Notes: generated from the letters alone by a model not told the origin. Counted from the stretch's first letter, positions 10,690 to 22,440 are shown. The stretch is 64,000 nucleotides of DNA from Piezodorus guildinii (GCA_023052935.1 CM041292.1:201399799-201463798), one strand, 5' to 3'. Translations and numbers: made by a program.

Positions 10690-12780
10690 CGTCGGTATTG
10701 AAAAAATAACAGAAGAACTGTATATGTAAAAAAACTAATTAAAATACAATGACTATATTACATAATGAAGTGTTATACAGAAAAAAAAAAATGTCACTAA
10801 ACAAATTTTACACGGGTATCATAATTATGATATAAATTGAAGTAATGAGATATACCGATGGTGGAGAATGAAACTAGGTACTGTTTGGTCGATGGGGGGT
10901 AGGTGATGAAATGTTAAAAAAGGTTAGAAGGAAAATAGTACTGATTTATGGACAGGGCCTGACAACATGACTAAAATTCTAATACTACATACAGAATCAA
11001 TGAAATTTAATTATATTATAATAATGATACAGTATAAAAAATTATGATTTAATCTTGGAAATATCACCTAAAATATAAAACAGTGATGGAAGATTATATG
11101 GAGAAAAATGACTGTACTCCCAACTTAATTATCCCTAATTCTGTTTAAGGTATCCAAGATAAAGGATGGAAAAAATAATAATGAAATTGTAAATATTACA
11201 TTAATTGACAATGTTACAGTTGATAAAAACGTTGGCAAACAAAAATAGTTGAAACAAATTTAGTTTTTTCATTTATATGTCGCCACCGGATAATTCCTTC
11301 AGCAATAACTTTATATATGTGTTCGTCATCAATCAGTCTCATGCTAGAGACTTTGATTGGAAAGACTTAATATAAAAAAAAAAAAAATTCTACCGTGATA
11401 GCAATGTGTGACCTAAGTTGATTATGAGATAAAAATAAATAATTAAACAAACAGTAAATAAAAGGTAAACAACTGAAAAAAAAACTTAAACTAAGGAACC
11501 ATTAAAAACAAAATTTATTCTATTTATGTAAAAAAAAATAAAATTGTATAAAGCTTTAAAACTAATAAACCAAAAAAAAACTCAACTAACCAAACAACCG
11601 TAGGTACTCCTGAATGATGAGCGTCCAAAACCACTGAAGAAGAACGATAAGCCGGCGTATTGCTGAAGGCGTAACATATTGTCTACAACTTTTTTTGTTA
11701 TATGCATATTGCATTAGGATAATCACGTATTTAATGTATTAAATAGTTTGAACTATGTATAAGGTTATGTCTACTTTTTAAAGATCAATCAAAAATATAT
11801 GAAATCGACGAAAACAAGAAAAATCTTTTTGTCAATCAGATACCTGACATATTCACTAATTTCACCCTTAGGGGATTTGCACTCTCGGCGTAATAGACAA
11901 CATCAAATGGACAAAAAAAATTACATGTCAGCTGAGAAGGAACACTCAGCAGCACGCTTATTCAGTTTTATTTATGAATGTTTGTCCGAATATCGTACAA
12001 TTGGAATCAAGTTTTGTTTTATGTTGTATCAGACTAGATGAGCCCATCTAATACTTAAATACATTTTTGAGAAACGTTATAGGAAAAGGTATCTTAAGTA
12101 TAATTTTACAATACCATATTATTTTTACATGTTATTTGGACTAAAAATTGTTATAACAGTTTACCTTCTTTGTCAACTTCAGTTACAATATGTTTCTAGC
12201 AAAATATTCCCATCATCACGCTTATGGATCTTAAACTAACATATTCATAATCACACCATAATCTTAGAAACACGCACCCCCTTTCCCTTGAAGACTTCTT
12301 CCCCCAGGGAAGACGCTAAGGTTTAGAGATATTTAAATATGCATAGATAGGGATCGGTAGGTACAGATGCTTTACCCACTCCTTTTAAAGATTCAAGTTT
12401 AGAGGAGATCCAAGACACCACATTTTCCTCCTTTGAATATTATAATGTGAGTTTGAGTCATTTTTCGTGACGGAAAATAATATTGTTGAATTATTTTTTT
12501 CGAAAGTGATTGAATGATTTAATTTTAAATCGGATATGTTACTTTACAGTTTTATTTTATTTTTTCTCTTTATCATAATTATACGCGTTTTTTTTTTTGC
12601 TATAAAACACTAATACATGTTTCTCTAACTTGGAAAATAACGAAATTACAAGCGCATATGTGGGAAAGATTTCAATGCTTCCCGTTTTTTTTTTTCTTTT
12701 ATTTTTTTATTTTTTTTTTTTGTTGCTATTTTCGCGCTTTACATGTTTTTCTTTAGCTTCAAAAATAACTAAGTTATTAG
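10690..12780. other. No recognised feature
   Basis: About 2.1 kb, very AT-rich, with short A runs at 11370-11390 and 11470-11580. An 80-codon frame at 11799-12041 has no recognisable motif. The block 11294-11308 is an inverted match of about 13 bases to 10512-10525. Confidence 0.4.
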
Positions 12781-12891
12781 GTAAAATAACTTTTAATCGG
12801 CAACTGATATCAACGTCTAGGTGTTAAGATCATCGCTGTATTTTTGTGGCGTTGTTGTATCATTGTTGTATACCCTATTATTTTTGTGGCG

Positions 12892-12962
<71 letters not shown>

Positions 12963-13060
12963 TATAGTAGTATTGGATAAATGCTGTGGACGTAGGACAA
13001 ACATTTTTTCTCTTATTTTGGTTCTACCTATCTTGAGATGCAAGCTATCAATTTTCAGGG
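12781..13060 (+). repeat. Fragments of repeat Y around a 65-base poly-A
   Basis: 12800-12830 resembles the Y block AACGTCTAGGT-TTA-GA-CATC (also at 36998-37023), and 12990-13050 resembles the Y block with ATCTTGA and a CTCAAATTT-type sequence. Between them is an A run of about 65 bases (12893-12960), preceded by a short T/G-rich segment. The A run may mark an independent retroposed insert; no target duplication is clear. Confidence 0.4.
12893..12960. repeat. Long poly-A run
   Basis: About 66 consecutive A residues, the longest homopolymer in the window. Likely the tail of a recent retroposed copy, although the body upstream is unrecognised. Confidence 0.9.
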
Positions 13061-13469
13061 TTTTTTTTTTCTCGTTATAAAGGTTTATAATTGAAAATAA
13101 TAAACCAAAATGCTAATACAACAATAAACAAAGGAATTTTAACAATAAAAAAAGAAAGAAAGGAAGATGAAGGCACTGGGGTTAGTATGGTTAAGGGTGC
13201 CCACTTAGTGAAGTGATATGTTGTGCTTTATGTAGAGAAAGAATATAAGTAGCTGAAACAGCACAAGTAGCTGGTGGTTGAGTATAAGTAACTGGTGCAG
13301 AAAACACCAGACTTTCACATCCCTCGGTTGTTGAAAACGATCAAGAACTATTAACTAAAATAAGTTTCAACTTAATAAAGAGTTGACAAAAAATTAAAGA
13401 ATTCTATGCTTCTGTGTGAAATATATGATTCAGAATAAATTATATGACAATATAAAATTGTTATGCACG
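13061..13469. other. No recognised feature
   Basis: A-rich. The near-repeat AGTAGCTG, AAGTAGCTGG and AGTAACTGG at 13246-13300 is a short imperfect local repetition. Confidence 0.4.
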
Positions 13470-14030
13470 ATTCAGTAATAAGTTTATGCAGTATTCGTCA
13501 CTTTACAATTTCGTAAAATACATAATATTTTTTCCTAAATTCTCTAGCTTCCCAACGGTATACTATACATCTTTATCACTATTCTCATGTTGGAAAAAAA
13601 ACAACATAATATTGCTCTTTTTTCCTGTATTTGCTTTTCAAATTCGTTCAATATTTAGCCGCTTTTTATTAATGTTTGTGAGATGATATGGTAATTTTTT
13701 TTTCGAATATACAAAATTAAAGATACTTTAGAATTAGAACATTTTTATTCGGAACATAATTGGAAATTCGGTATTAAAGCCCCGTTAGACAATTTAAAAC
13801 ATACATGATACTAAAATTAATTAAATTTCACATCTATAAAGCTATTTTAATCAAAATCGCCAATAAATGAAAAAAAAATTAAAAAGAACAAAATCAAACA
13901 AAACTTCCGATCATCCCATTTATTCGTGTAACATCCCAGGTGTATAATTGTTTTAAAAATGAAATTTCATTTTCGTACGTTTTTTCTTTTTCGTGCTAGA
14001 CACCAGACACAAACACATTAAATGAATCAT
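13470..14030 (-). repeat. Diverged H-family repeat
   Basis: In order it shows the H blocks CTTCCCAACGGTATACTATAC (about 13548), TTCCTGTATTTGC, ACAAAATTAAAGATACTTTAG (about 13712), TCAAAATCG, GTGTATAATTGTTTTAAA (about 13940) and an ACACACA-containing block. The orientation is the same as the copies at 44950 and 53726. Both termini are lost. Confidence 0.6.
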
Positions 14031-14299
14031 AATGTGACGTTAAATGAACAAAAATAAAATAAAATAGATAACAAAAATATTGTATAATGAAAAAAAAAAT
14101 AGTTGGACTGTATAATAATGTAAATCATTAAGTCAATTATTATAATTTCGCACATTTAATTGTATATTTTTATGTACAATAGTAAATATCGATACAAATA
14201 AAAAATAAACGGATACTTGGAGTCGGTATTACACGAATTTTGAAGATTCCATAAATCAGCTACAAAATAATACACCGGCGAGACAACCTGATAACGAAC
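14031..14299. other. No recognised feature
   Basis: AT-rich, with no repeat or ORF recognised. Confidence 0.4.
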
Positions 14300-14945
14300 C
14301 TATAAATTTACCGTTATAGGGCTGTAAAGTGAGCAACTGGGATATCCAACGACAGGCCAGTTATTAGGTGGATAAATTTGCTTTGTGTATTCAAGAGGCC
14401 GTGCTATTTGAGTGGCAGTGGGCGGCATTAGCGGAAATGAAACAAAGCCAACCGGACGCGGCGGTATTTCCTGCCATAGAGGATCCTATTTACACCGCCC
14501 TAAGCCAATCAAACGCTTCGCTTCTCTGTCAAGTCATAAAGAAATTTACTATCCAGCTATTTAACCCCCATCTGTTTCTGAGAGTGTCATTGCTACAGTA
14601 TCAATGTATGGTGCAACAGAGTTTCTACCTTCAACTGACAGCGTATGTACTGTTGCAGCAGAGAGCAATTATTATACCTTTGCTGTATATTGCTATGTAT
14701 CGAGAATACTGGGAGGTTAAGAAATAATTTTGAATCATTCAAAATAGAACAGTTTCCGGGCTTCAAGCAGGAAGGTTTCCTAGAAGGGCTATGCAAAAAA
14801 TACACCCCTCCACTCCTAGAGCAGGGATAGCCCTCTGCTCAGGAGTCTTAGCCCGGACAGAATAGTAAGCGGAAGTCCAGCCTCGGACGGAGGAAGTTGA
14901 GGGTCAAGCCAGGGAAGAATTTTGCAGTTATGTCCAAAGGTACCT
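14300..14945 (+). other. GC-richer island with a 119-codon frame
   Basis: This segment stands out from its AT-rich surroundings. It holds an open frame (14368-14727, MDKFALCIQEAVLFEWQW...), a CCAAT-box-like AGCCAATCAAACGC near 14505, and a hairpin at 14811-14846. I recognise no domain in the frame. It could be an exon, a promoter-bearing terminal region of an unknown element, or a diverged viral or element fragment. The evidence does not separate these. Confidence 0.3.
14811..14846. repeat. Hairpin-forming inverted repeat
   Basis: ACTCCTAGAGCAGGG and CCCTCTGCTCAGGAGT are near-perfect inverted arms around ATAG, a stem of about 15 bp with one bulge on each side. It lies just after the end of the GC-rich frame. 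Confidence 0.7.
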
Positions 14946-15060
14946 TTATGTTATATTATGTGGTAAATCTGAATAAACCTCAATATTCTCGAAAATGATA
15001 ATGCCTCACTGTGTATTTTTATGTGTAATATGTTCTATTTTATAAATAAATGTTAGTTAA

Positions 15061-15460
15061 TAACACTTAAATGAGCACGCATAACTTCCTTTTGTTAATT
15101 ATTTATTTTATTTTATAACCATTCACATCATCTATCAACGTTTTGGGATTGTTTCCCCATTCTCAAGATATTATTTGCATATCTAAAAGTTCATCTATTT
15201 TTTCTTCATTGATGAACTGTTGGTCATATGGTTGGTGCTAATTTCCATATTTAAATTTAGTTTCTTTTCTGTTTTAATTTTTCTGGAATTTTTCTTTATA
15301 TTAACACTTAAATGAGCACACCTTAACTTCGTTTTGGATAAGCACATAATATCTTGAGAATGGGGAAACAACCCCGAAACGTTGATAGATGATGGAATAG
15401 TTATGAAATAAAGTAAATAATTAACAAAAGGAAGTTAAGCTGTGCTTATTTAAGTGTTAA
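15061..15460. mobile_element. Fold-back element with hammerhead-like motif in both arms
   Basis: Left arm 15061-15173 and right arm 15346-15460 are inverted copies, with most positions matching. Each arm carries the class B motif (TTGAGAATGGGG, short loop, CCCCGAAACGTTG). A third, direct partial copy of the outer arm is at 15301-15345. The core has no ORF. The unit resembles a MITE or fold-back element, or inverted terminal repeats of a Penelope-like element with its body lost. Confidence 0.65.
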
Positions 15461-16019
15461 TATTAAGAAAAACTTAATTAAGTTAAAATTAAAAAAGAAA
15501 AGATGTTAATTACTTTATGCCACCTGATCCCAGTTGAATTGATAAACGTGATACCTTAGGAAAATAAATCCAATAGTTTTATAAAATGAGAACAAATAAT
15601 TTGTCTATTAATTAATACAGTTTCGGAGTCACCGCTGCATTAGAAAAATAGCGGCCGAAACATAGTAATATCATCTAGACACATGACGTATCAAATAATC
15701 CATTAAATTAACTGAAATTTAATATTTTAGACATAATTTTCACAAAAATTGACCAACAAGAAATGCCACTTTATAATCAACATTTTATATCTTTTTACTT
15801 TAATCTCAGAAAGGGCTCTAACGACTTAGCTTAAAAAGATCATCTTATCAATTTTAAACTAAATAGAATTCCCATGAGGGCTTCGTCCTCACTGACATTG
15901 ACTAACAGTTCTTTAGAGCCATAGTTTTTAGATTATTTTCCTTAAAAGTACCTTAAATTTGTTAATTAGATAGAACTAATTATTTCTAGTAGTCAGCATT
16001 AATAAAAGCTGCAAATTAT
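15461..16019. other. No recognised feature
   Basis: AT-rich. The block AGCGGCCGAAACAT at about 15649 loosely recalls the GAAAC half of the hammerhead-like motif but lacks a clear CTGANGA partner. Confidence 0.4.
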
Positions 16020-16520
16020 TACACAATAGTTTGTTATTTCCACATAATATGTTACTGTATAACTGTTTAAAGCTAATTAACTAATATTAATCTACAACCT
16101 ACAGAAGGGCCTTGGGCTCAGTACATATAGAGATTCGTACTGTTTTTAAGCCAATGGCCGTGCAATGAGGCGGCAGAGCGTGATAGCCGTCAGGTTTTTT
16201 CCCGTAATTCGAGTACCCACTTTAAAGAAGATGGGTCTGTAACAGGAGGGTCTCCCATATCTAGGGTCACCTAGAATGAATAATATTCTGTCATTGGCGG
16301 GATTCAAACCCAGGACCCGGAGAACAGTAGATTAATCCTTAACGAATATGAAAAGCAATAATTATTTTAAAGAAAAATAGTCTATCACTAGTGATAATTT
16401 CTATGTTTTTGTTTATTTATTTGAACAGTAGACAAACGGACTTTTTAAAAATAGTCGTTCGGATTCTACGCATCTTGAAACGTAAGCTCTCAAATTTGGG
16501 GGGGGGGTTGTTATTATTTT
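16020..16520 (-). repeat. Repeat Y with SINE S2 inside
   Basis: 16020-16095 and 16345-16520 are consecutive parts of repeat Y (blocks ACACAATAGTTTGTTATTTCC and TTCGGATTCTACGCATCTTG). The middle, about 16097-16345, is a minus-strand SINE of family S2: tail block GGCTCAGTACATATAGAG first, B-box GGATTCAAACCC-like block last. The tRNA head is degraded after the B box. Confidence 0.6.
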
Positions 16521-16739
16521 TTTAAAATGAAGATAATAAATCAAAAAGGAAAAAAGAAGAGAAATATTAAATAATATATCCATTTAACTAAAGGATAAAG
16601 CAGCAGAAAATTTTTAGAAATATCGTAGTTTTTTTAGATTAGTATGTGACTTGAGGAAGTTTTCCTTTTTATCCATATTAAAAAAAAGTTAAAAGTCAAC
16701 TTTTATAAGTGGATGTAGCAGTTAGCTACAAAAAATAAT
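16521..16739. other. No recognised feature
   Basis: AT-rich filler after Y. Confidence 0.4.
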
Positions 16740-16830
16740 ATATATCAATAAAAGAGTCTTGATCATGGGGGAAAAGCCTCGAAACGTTGACTGAAATTGA
16801 CGTATTATATACAATAATACTGATAATAAA
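16740..16830 (+). repeat. Hammerhead-like motif, class B
   Basis: CTTGATCATGGGGGAAAAGC then CTCGAAACGTTGAC (16758-16792): the same order of box, G-rich arm, C-rich arm and GAAACGTTG as in the fold-back element and repeat Z. Confidence 0.5.
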
Positions 16831-17065
16831 AAGATGATAAAAAAAAATAATTTGCTTGTTTTAGTATGGAAAAATTATAAATATCGATGTATAATGGATC
16901 ATGGAAAGCTGTGATATCGAAAAAATATTTTGTAACATACTAAGTTGTAGGCGGTAAAGGAGAGAGACTAAAACAGTTTAAACATTGTCACAGCTGACAA
17001 AAGCTCGGGTTGGAACAAACCTCTGACTAAATCATCTGACGAAATATTTTTTAATGGAGGTATTT

Positions 17066-17366
17066 GATTTTTTTTTTTATAATTTGTTTAACGTCACTTT
17101 ATGCTACTATGACTAATCGGACGATGCTACAGTGGGAGTTCTAAATTTTGCCTATCCAGGTTTTATTAGGATAGGGATCTTTAACGTAGTACCTGACATC
17201 GCACAGGCTCGGGCTCGGGACCACCTTTTAACGTCCCCTCCGAAGGACGGCGTAACTAAGGATTTTTTACTCCCATTAAAAAATCCTAGGACCACCTGCG
17301 GGTTTGAACCCGTGATCTTTAGCATGGGAGGCTGTTACGCTAGCCACCCAGCTACAAGTGATCCCC
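17066..17366 (-). mobile_element. tRNA-derived SINE S1 with target duplication
   Basis: A minus-strand copy of the SINE at 9484-9775. The head (B box GGGTTTGAACCC at about 17302) lies on the right, and the A-rich tail (T run at 17067-17080 on plus) on the left. TAATGGAGGTATTT flanks it at 17052-17065 and 17367-17380, a 14-bp target duplication that fixes both ends and implies LINE-type mobilisation. The 117-codon plus-strand frame across it is an accident. Confidence 0.88.
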
Positions 17367-17380
17367 TAATGGAGGTATTT

Positions 17381-18019
17381 AAAGAAGGTATTGAAGAAAA
17401 CACTTGGTGTTGCTCCACGTCTGAAAGGACCATCCTCTATTTTCATGGACTTCATGGAGTTTCGCTCTATTCTTCGATCAGTTAAAATTTTTTAAAATAC
17501 ATGTACAAACTTTTACTTTTAACACCATAATTAATAACCGAATAATTTTTTAAAAAACCACGCAGAAACTGATTTCATTATAAAAATAACGTACTATTGT
17601 TTAACAATATAAAAAATTATTTACCCTCTTTGAAAGTTTTCTGATTTGGTTATATAAAATGTAAAAAAAAAAATGATCAAAATCGGAGCTGTTACTGAAA
17701 ACTATTCGACGGAACACGCTAAAACGGGTTAAGTAAAAATCGTACATTACTCGCAAAATTTCGTTTATACTTCATATAAAAAGCTATTTTTTTCTTAATA
17801 AGGCTCTCCTAAAGAAGAAAGGCTGCCTACAACACTAATGGGGTTCTCCTCAACGCTAAATTGGAAGGGACAGATGCTGGGAGTAGGGTGGGAAGTGCTG
17901 GTGGGAGTTGAGATCCAACGATATGCTATCTCTCCTGCCGTCTATTCCACTGTCTGTCAAGCTCCATCGTCTTCAACCAACATTCACGAGCATATAATCT
18001 AGAGCTTACATTCAACTTA
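17381..18019. other. No recognised feature
   Basis: AT-rich, with a GC-richer patch at 17810-17990 that I cannot assign. The stretch near 17640-17700 faintly recalls H but is too diverged to call. Confidence 0.35.
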
Positions 18020-18170
18020 GAGCACCATTTGAGGAACATAGGATAATTTACAGGAATAGAGGTCGGAAATAGGATAATATAACTATGATAAATTAATTCA
18101 TTATTGAGTTTTGGGTAAAGGTTAAATTTCTTACGAAAAAAACAATATAGGCGTATATCGCCGACAAAAT
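18020..18170. repeat. 150-bp dispersed repeat, copy 1
   Basis: It matches 19695-19850 in the same orientation, sharing AATTTACAGGAATA, GAATAATATAACTATG-like and TATCGCCGACAAAATG blocks. The copies bracket about 1.5 kb. Family unknown. Confidence 0.7.
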
Positions 18171-18515
18171 GTTGAAGTCACGTTCGTTAAAAGTAATTAG
18201 TTTCACGCATTCCATGCCCATTGTGCTCAGTAATTTTGAAAGAAATTTTTTTGATAGTAAAAAAAATTATTGATTCTTTCAATAAAAAACTGTACTATCT
18301 ACAAGCAAAACGATTTAAAGTTACTTTATTTTTAAGGAGCGTTATTTTTTCCTGATAGAAGATTATTTTTTTTTTGTTTATTGAGAAATATTACAATTTG
18401 TTACATAATGAACAGTAGTAATAGTGATGTATAACACATTCATACAATATATACAGAACATAATGATAGAGACAAATTACATAAAATCGGAAATAAATAA
18501 ATTCAAATATTATAA

Positions 18516-18710
18516 TTGCCTTATTGTTAGGCCGGGATTATATCTTATTTATCTGCTGTTGTAACATTGTATTTATCTTATCTATATCTCATTCATTTTT
18601 CTGTTTCAAAAGGTAGAAATAAGAACGAAAAAAAATTCGAAAAATAAATATTGTAGTTCCTGGTTCTCCCTCAAAAGTTTATTTTACATCAGTAACAATT
18701 ATAATAATAA

Positions 18711-18774
<64 letters not shown>

Positions 18775-19267
18775 AATTACAAGCCTTTTATTATTGGCAT
18801 AGATTTTAATAATAAATTAGGACATTTTTGCAGTGAAATAGCCCAAAGCCATTAGGGACCAAATGATACACGTATGTTAGCTGTTATGGGTGATTCTTAT
18901 ATGTTGTACGTATTTACATAAATTTTTTATGACTTCTCATTTAATTTATTATTGACAAAATAAAAAAAATAAATAAATGGATATCTACTTAACTTATACT
19001 TTGTTCTAAGGTGAATAGACTTTTATCTAACATTTTTATTTGTTCTAATATTGCATTTTAATTGTTATAGAATAGAAAAATTATTTGTAATAATAAATAG
19101 TAATTTGTTAATGTATTGTAGAGTTTCCTGAAGATGGGGAAAGCCCCCATAACGTTGACTCCTAATTGTTACTAGTCTAAAATAAACTATAGACGAAGAA
19201 CCATTTATTTGTCATTAATATATGCTTTTTTCAAATAATTAATTTTATTATGAAAGAAATTTCCTGC
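18516..19267 (+). repeat. Repeat Z, copy 1
   Basis: A second copy lies at 22452-27100, split by the Gypsy element. Z starts near TTATTGTTAGGC. It contains AAGTTTATTTTACATCAGTA upstream of a (TA)n tract (18716-18766), a class B hammerhead-like motif (19128-19160), and then an inverted version of the AGTTTATTTTA-type block (19165-19235). There is no coding frame. Size and internal inverted blocks suggest a non-autonomous element. Clean insertion in the JA UTR defines both ends to within a few bases. Confidence 0.7.
18716..18766. repeat. (TA)n tract in repeat Z
   Basis: About 50 bases of TA repeat; the equivalent tract in the other Z copy is where the Gypsy element inserted. Confidence 0.9.
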
Positions 19268-19494
19268 CAATAAAAAAATAACAATTAATAAAAACAACAA
19301 GAAACAAATTAAAACAACAACCTGTAGTAGAGATAAATACAAGTTGGGAAATAAATAAAAATCATTATAGAAGATTATAAGTTCTTAAAATGTTGAATCA
19401 GGATAAATAGATAGTTTAATACCCAAAGTGAAAAAATCAAGGAATAACCTTTATTTCAATTAAATTAAAAAAAAAAAAAGAAAGAAACAGAACG

Positions 19495-19570
19495 CTGCAA
19501 ATCATCACACAATGGTTTATTATTTTTAAATCGGTATAACTGTTTATCGCTGCTAATATTTTTCGATTTA
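19495..19570 (+). repeat. Fragment of repeat Y
   Basis: Contains the blocks GCAAATCATCACACAATGG and TATAACTGTTTATCG, which match the left part of Y at 16020 and 36645. Confidence 0.5.
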
Positions 19571-19694
19571 TCTATATCTTCAATAATAACTGAGTATTTT
19601 TGGAATCATATCTACTATAATATGTAACTTTAATGTATAGATCAACTCGATCTATCAATCAACTGATGGGCGTAATTATGAGTAAAATTTAATC

Positions 19695-19850
19695 TTAGAG
19701 CTTTATTTGAAGAACGTAGTGTAATTTACAGGAATAACGGTCGGAAATAGAATAATATAACTATGGTAAATCAATTTATTATTGAGTTTTGGGTGAAGGA
19801 AAAACTTCTTACGAAAAAACAAAATGGGATTTATCGCCGACAAAATGTGG
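19695..19850. repeat. 150-bp dispersed repeat, copy 2
   Basis: Direct partner of 18020-18170. It differs by scattered substitutions and short indels. Confidence 0.7.
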
Positions 19851-20200
19851 ATAAATGTTTGAAATTTTCTATTGCTTCACCTTTTTATTATTAGTTGTAA
19901 AGACCCTTAATACTATTATTTCCTGCCATACCGTGTTTACAAATAAATAGTAAATAAGTGAATCATTCCTGTTCGCACAAGTGCCTAATAACCGAAAGTA
20001 GGATTATCGTTATTCGATGGTCATTTATTGTGTTCAAGGTGTGTTTAGCGCAGTCTTTTTGCTTTTATTTAACGATGGGCAGGGATGAGACAGGTAAGAC
20101 ATTATATTTCACAACTCGTTTTTGAATAATATTGCAATCTACCTGTAGAGTTAATTTAGCAATTTGTAAATGTATGTCCCTCTTCAATAACGAAAAACTA

Positions 20201-21644
20201 CACCGCCGGACAAAATTAAAGGATTGCTTACAAATATTTATATTATTATTACATAAGAGATAAAAATAGGAATTCCTTTGTCCCAGACTGGGCTTTCTGT
20301 TGTATCTTATCAAGTTGATCCTCTATCTGTTTATATTCCCACCCATTATGGAGAAAGGGTCAGTTAACCCTCTTCTTTTCTTTCTTCCTATCATTAAATG
20401 GTTAGTTGTTAGCAAAGATTCATCTTATTGAAAATTTTCTAACATTTGAGGGACTTTAGTTTTTATTCGTGAGTTTAGTAAGAACGTTGCGATGGCCAAC
20501 AGAAGAGCATTGACCGAAGAGGAATCAATTCGTGCTGTTGCTTTGAGTGAAGAAGGGTTTTCTCAAAGGCATATTGCGCAACGGCTCCAGCGGTCACAAT
20601 CCGTAGTGCCCAGGGTGCTTAATAGGCACCGTCAAACCGGAGGGCATACAAGAAGAGTCGGACAAGGCCGTCCGAGGTCAACTTCCCACCGTGACGAGAG
20701 ATTTTTGCAACTGCATGCTCTTCGGGATCGCCGATCAACTGGTAACAGTCTGCGTAGTCTCCTCCAGAGGTTCAGGAATGTGCAAATTTCAGAGCGAACC
20801 GTGAGAAGACGACTCAACGATTATGGATTGACCTTCCATCCTTCAGCTACTGGACCTCTTCTCTCCAGGGAACACCGGGTTGAGCGCTTGAGGTTTGCTC
20901 GGGAGCACCTAAACTGGACTCGGGAAGATTGGAGCCTCGTATTATTCAGCGATGAGTCAATATTCTATCTCCGATCTTCAGATGGACGGGAAAAGGTATG
21001 GAGAAGGCGGGGAGAGAGGTATGCTCCATGAAATTTTTCTCCAAGGGTTGCGTTTGGTGGTGGGTCAGTGATGGTGTGGGGGGGCATAAATTTAAACTCC
21101 CGTACAGAGTTGGCTCTTGTGAACCGTGGCTTTATAACTGCTGACAGGTACATTAGGGAGGTACTTGAGCCACATGTAATACCTTTCGCTAGAAATATCG
21201 CAGGTCACTTTATTTTTATGCACGATAATGCCCGACCTCACGTTGCTCGATCAGTGCAAAATTTCCTCAGACAAGAAGAAATTTAGGTTGTGGTTTGGTC
21301 ACCCAGAAGTCCAGATATGAACCCAATAGAGCATGTCTGAGACATGCTTGGAAGACGTGTCCGCGCTCGAGACCCACAACATTTGGCAGATTTCAGGGAA
21401 ATGTTTATTCAGTTTTGTCATTTCATTTCATTTCAAAGATTTACTTTTTCATTTTGAGACTTTAGGACATTTTTATTTTTTGATTTGCTTTCCTATTAAA
21501 AATTTCTAGAAAAGAATTTTTTATTTTTTATTACCCTTATAATAATGTGTGACTTCCAAAGAAAAAAGGATATTTTCAAAATTACCCTATACAGTTCAGT
21601 AATTTCAAAATATTGAACTGATCCTTTAATTTTGTCCGGCAGTG
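20201..21644 (+). mobile_element. Tc1-type DNA transposon
   Basis: CACCGCCGGACAAAATTAAA at 20201 and its inverted partner ending at 21644 form terminal repeats of about 25 bp with one or two mismatches. Both ends touch TA (20199-20200 and 21645-21646), the standard Tc1/mariner target duplication. The single internal gene is a broken transposase (20492-21403). The sequence past about 21400 up to the right repeat is non-coding and may hold a deletion of the transposase C-terminus. Confidence 0.9.
20492..21403 (+). pseudogene. Tc1-type transposase, interrupted by stops
   Basis: One frame carries the whole protein, broken by TGA 21029-21031, TAG 21284-21286 and TGA 21338-21340. The N-terminus (residues 1-120) has the paired helix-turn-helix DNA-binding region (SQRHIAQRLQRSQSVV, and a GRPRSTSHRDER AT-hook-like link). 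The catalytic triad of the DDE fold is visible: D in LFSDES, D in FMHDNARPH, E in SPDMNPIEH, spacing typical of the D,D34E Tc1 group. The ATG at 20492 is the natural start. The last helices are missing. The stops make this copy inactive. Confidence 0.9.
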
Positions 21645-21646
21645 TA

Positions 21647-22440
21647 TATAACCCCAAGGATTTGATTAATCAATCCTTCTAATCTTTAAATATTACAATG
21701 AATTGTTGTGTTTTGGGCGATAAACAACACTCCGAATCAAATGTTTTACAGTCTATAATTTGAAGAGTTTCCTGAATGATACAAAATACATCTATTACAG
21801 GAACTCCGAGCCTTAATTAAATTATTTGCAATATTCTCCCCATTTTCTAGGACGCTAAACTTAAACTGTAGAGATGTTTTAAATTTAATGTTAGACCTCT
21901 GTAAGATCGCCGATCATGACTAGAAATTGATTAGGTTTTATATATTTTTTCCGTAATCTGGAACCACTTAGGTTAAATATGGTTTCAGAATTTATTCCAC
22001 CAAAATCGGTCATATTTTCCACTGTGCAGTGTATGATCAAGTTCATAGTCATATGGTTTTCAAACTAGGGAATCTACTGTGATAATAACTAATTACTTTC
22101 GTATACATAAACAGCGATATAAATAAAGTTAGTCAATGACTGTTAATAAAATAAAAATAATAAACAGATGTTGATAAGTAATATTCCATAGCTGCCAGGC
22201 ATTGCCTAGTAACAAGCTAATTACGCACAGTAAACAACATTGCGTCTGACAGCAATAATTGAAATTTGATCAGAACAGATATCTAGTGGTAGTATACGTT
22301 AATTGAACTGCCGATGTGTTAATAATAGATAGAGATCCAGCCAGAGGATTAACTAAGATTTTATAATTATGTTTATTCGAGCTGAGTTAAAAATAATCAC
22401 TAGTAATTACAAATAATCTAAACAAAATCCCTTAACAGCT
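21647..22440. other. No recognised feature
   Basis: About 800 bases of AT-rich DNA between the Tc1 element and repeat Z. No ORF or repeat recognised. Confidence 0.4.

Larger units (their letters stand above)
18366..19362 (-). mobile_element. Jockey-type LINE JA 3' UTR, split by repeat Z
   Basis: 18366-18514 and 19268-19362 match, in reverse, consecutive parts of the JA 3' UTR (about 660-505 and 500-415). The join falls in the AAATTCAAATA / AAATAACAATTAAT region. About 750 bp of repeat Z occupies the gap, so Z inserted after the LINE did. Confidence 0.75.

Noticed and set aside
17132..17485. A 117-codon plus-strand gene
   Set aside because: It runs antisense across a SINE defined by target duplications; no domain.
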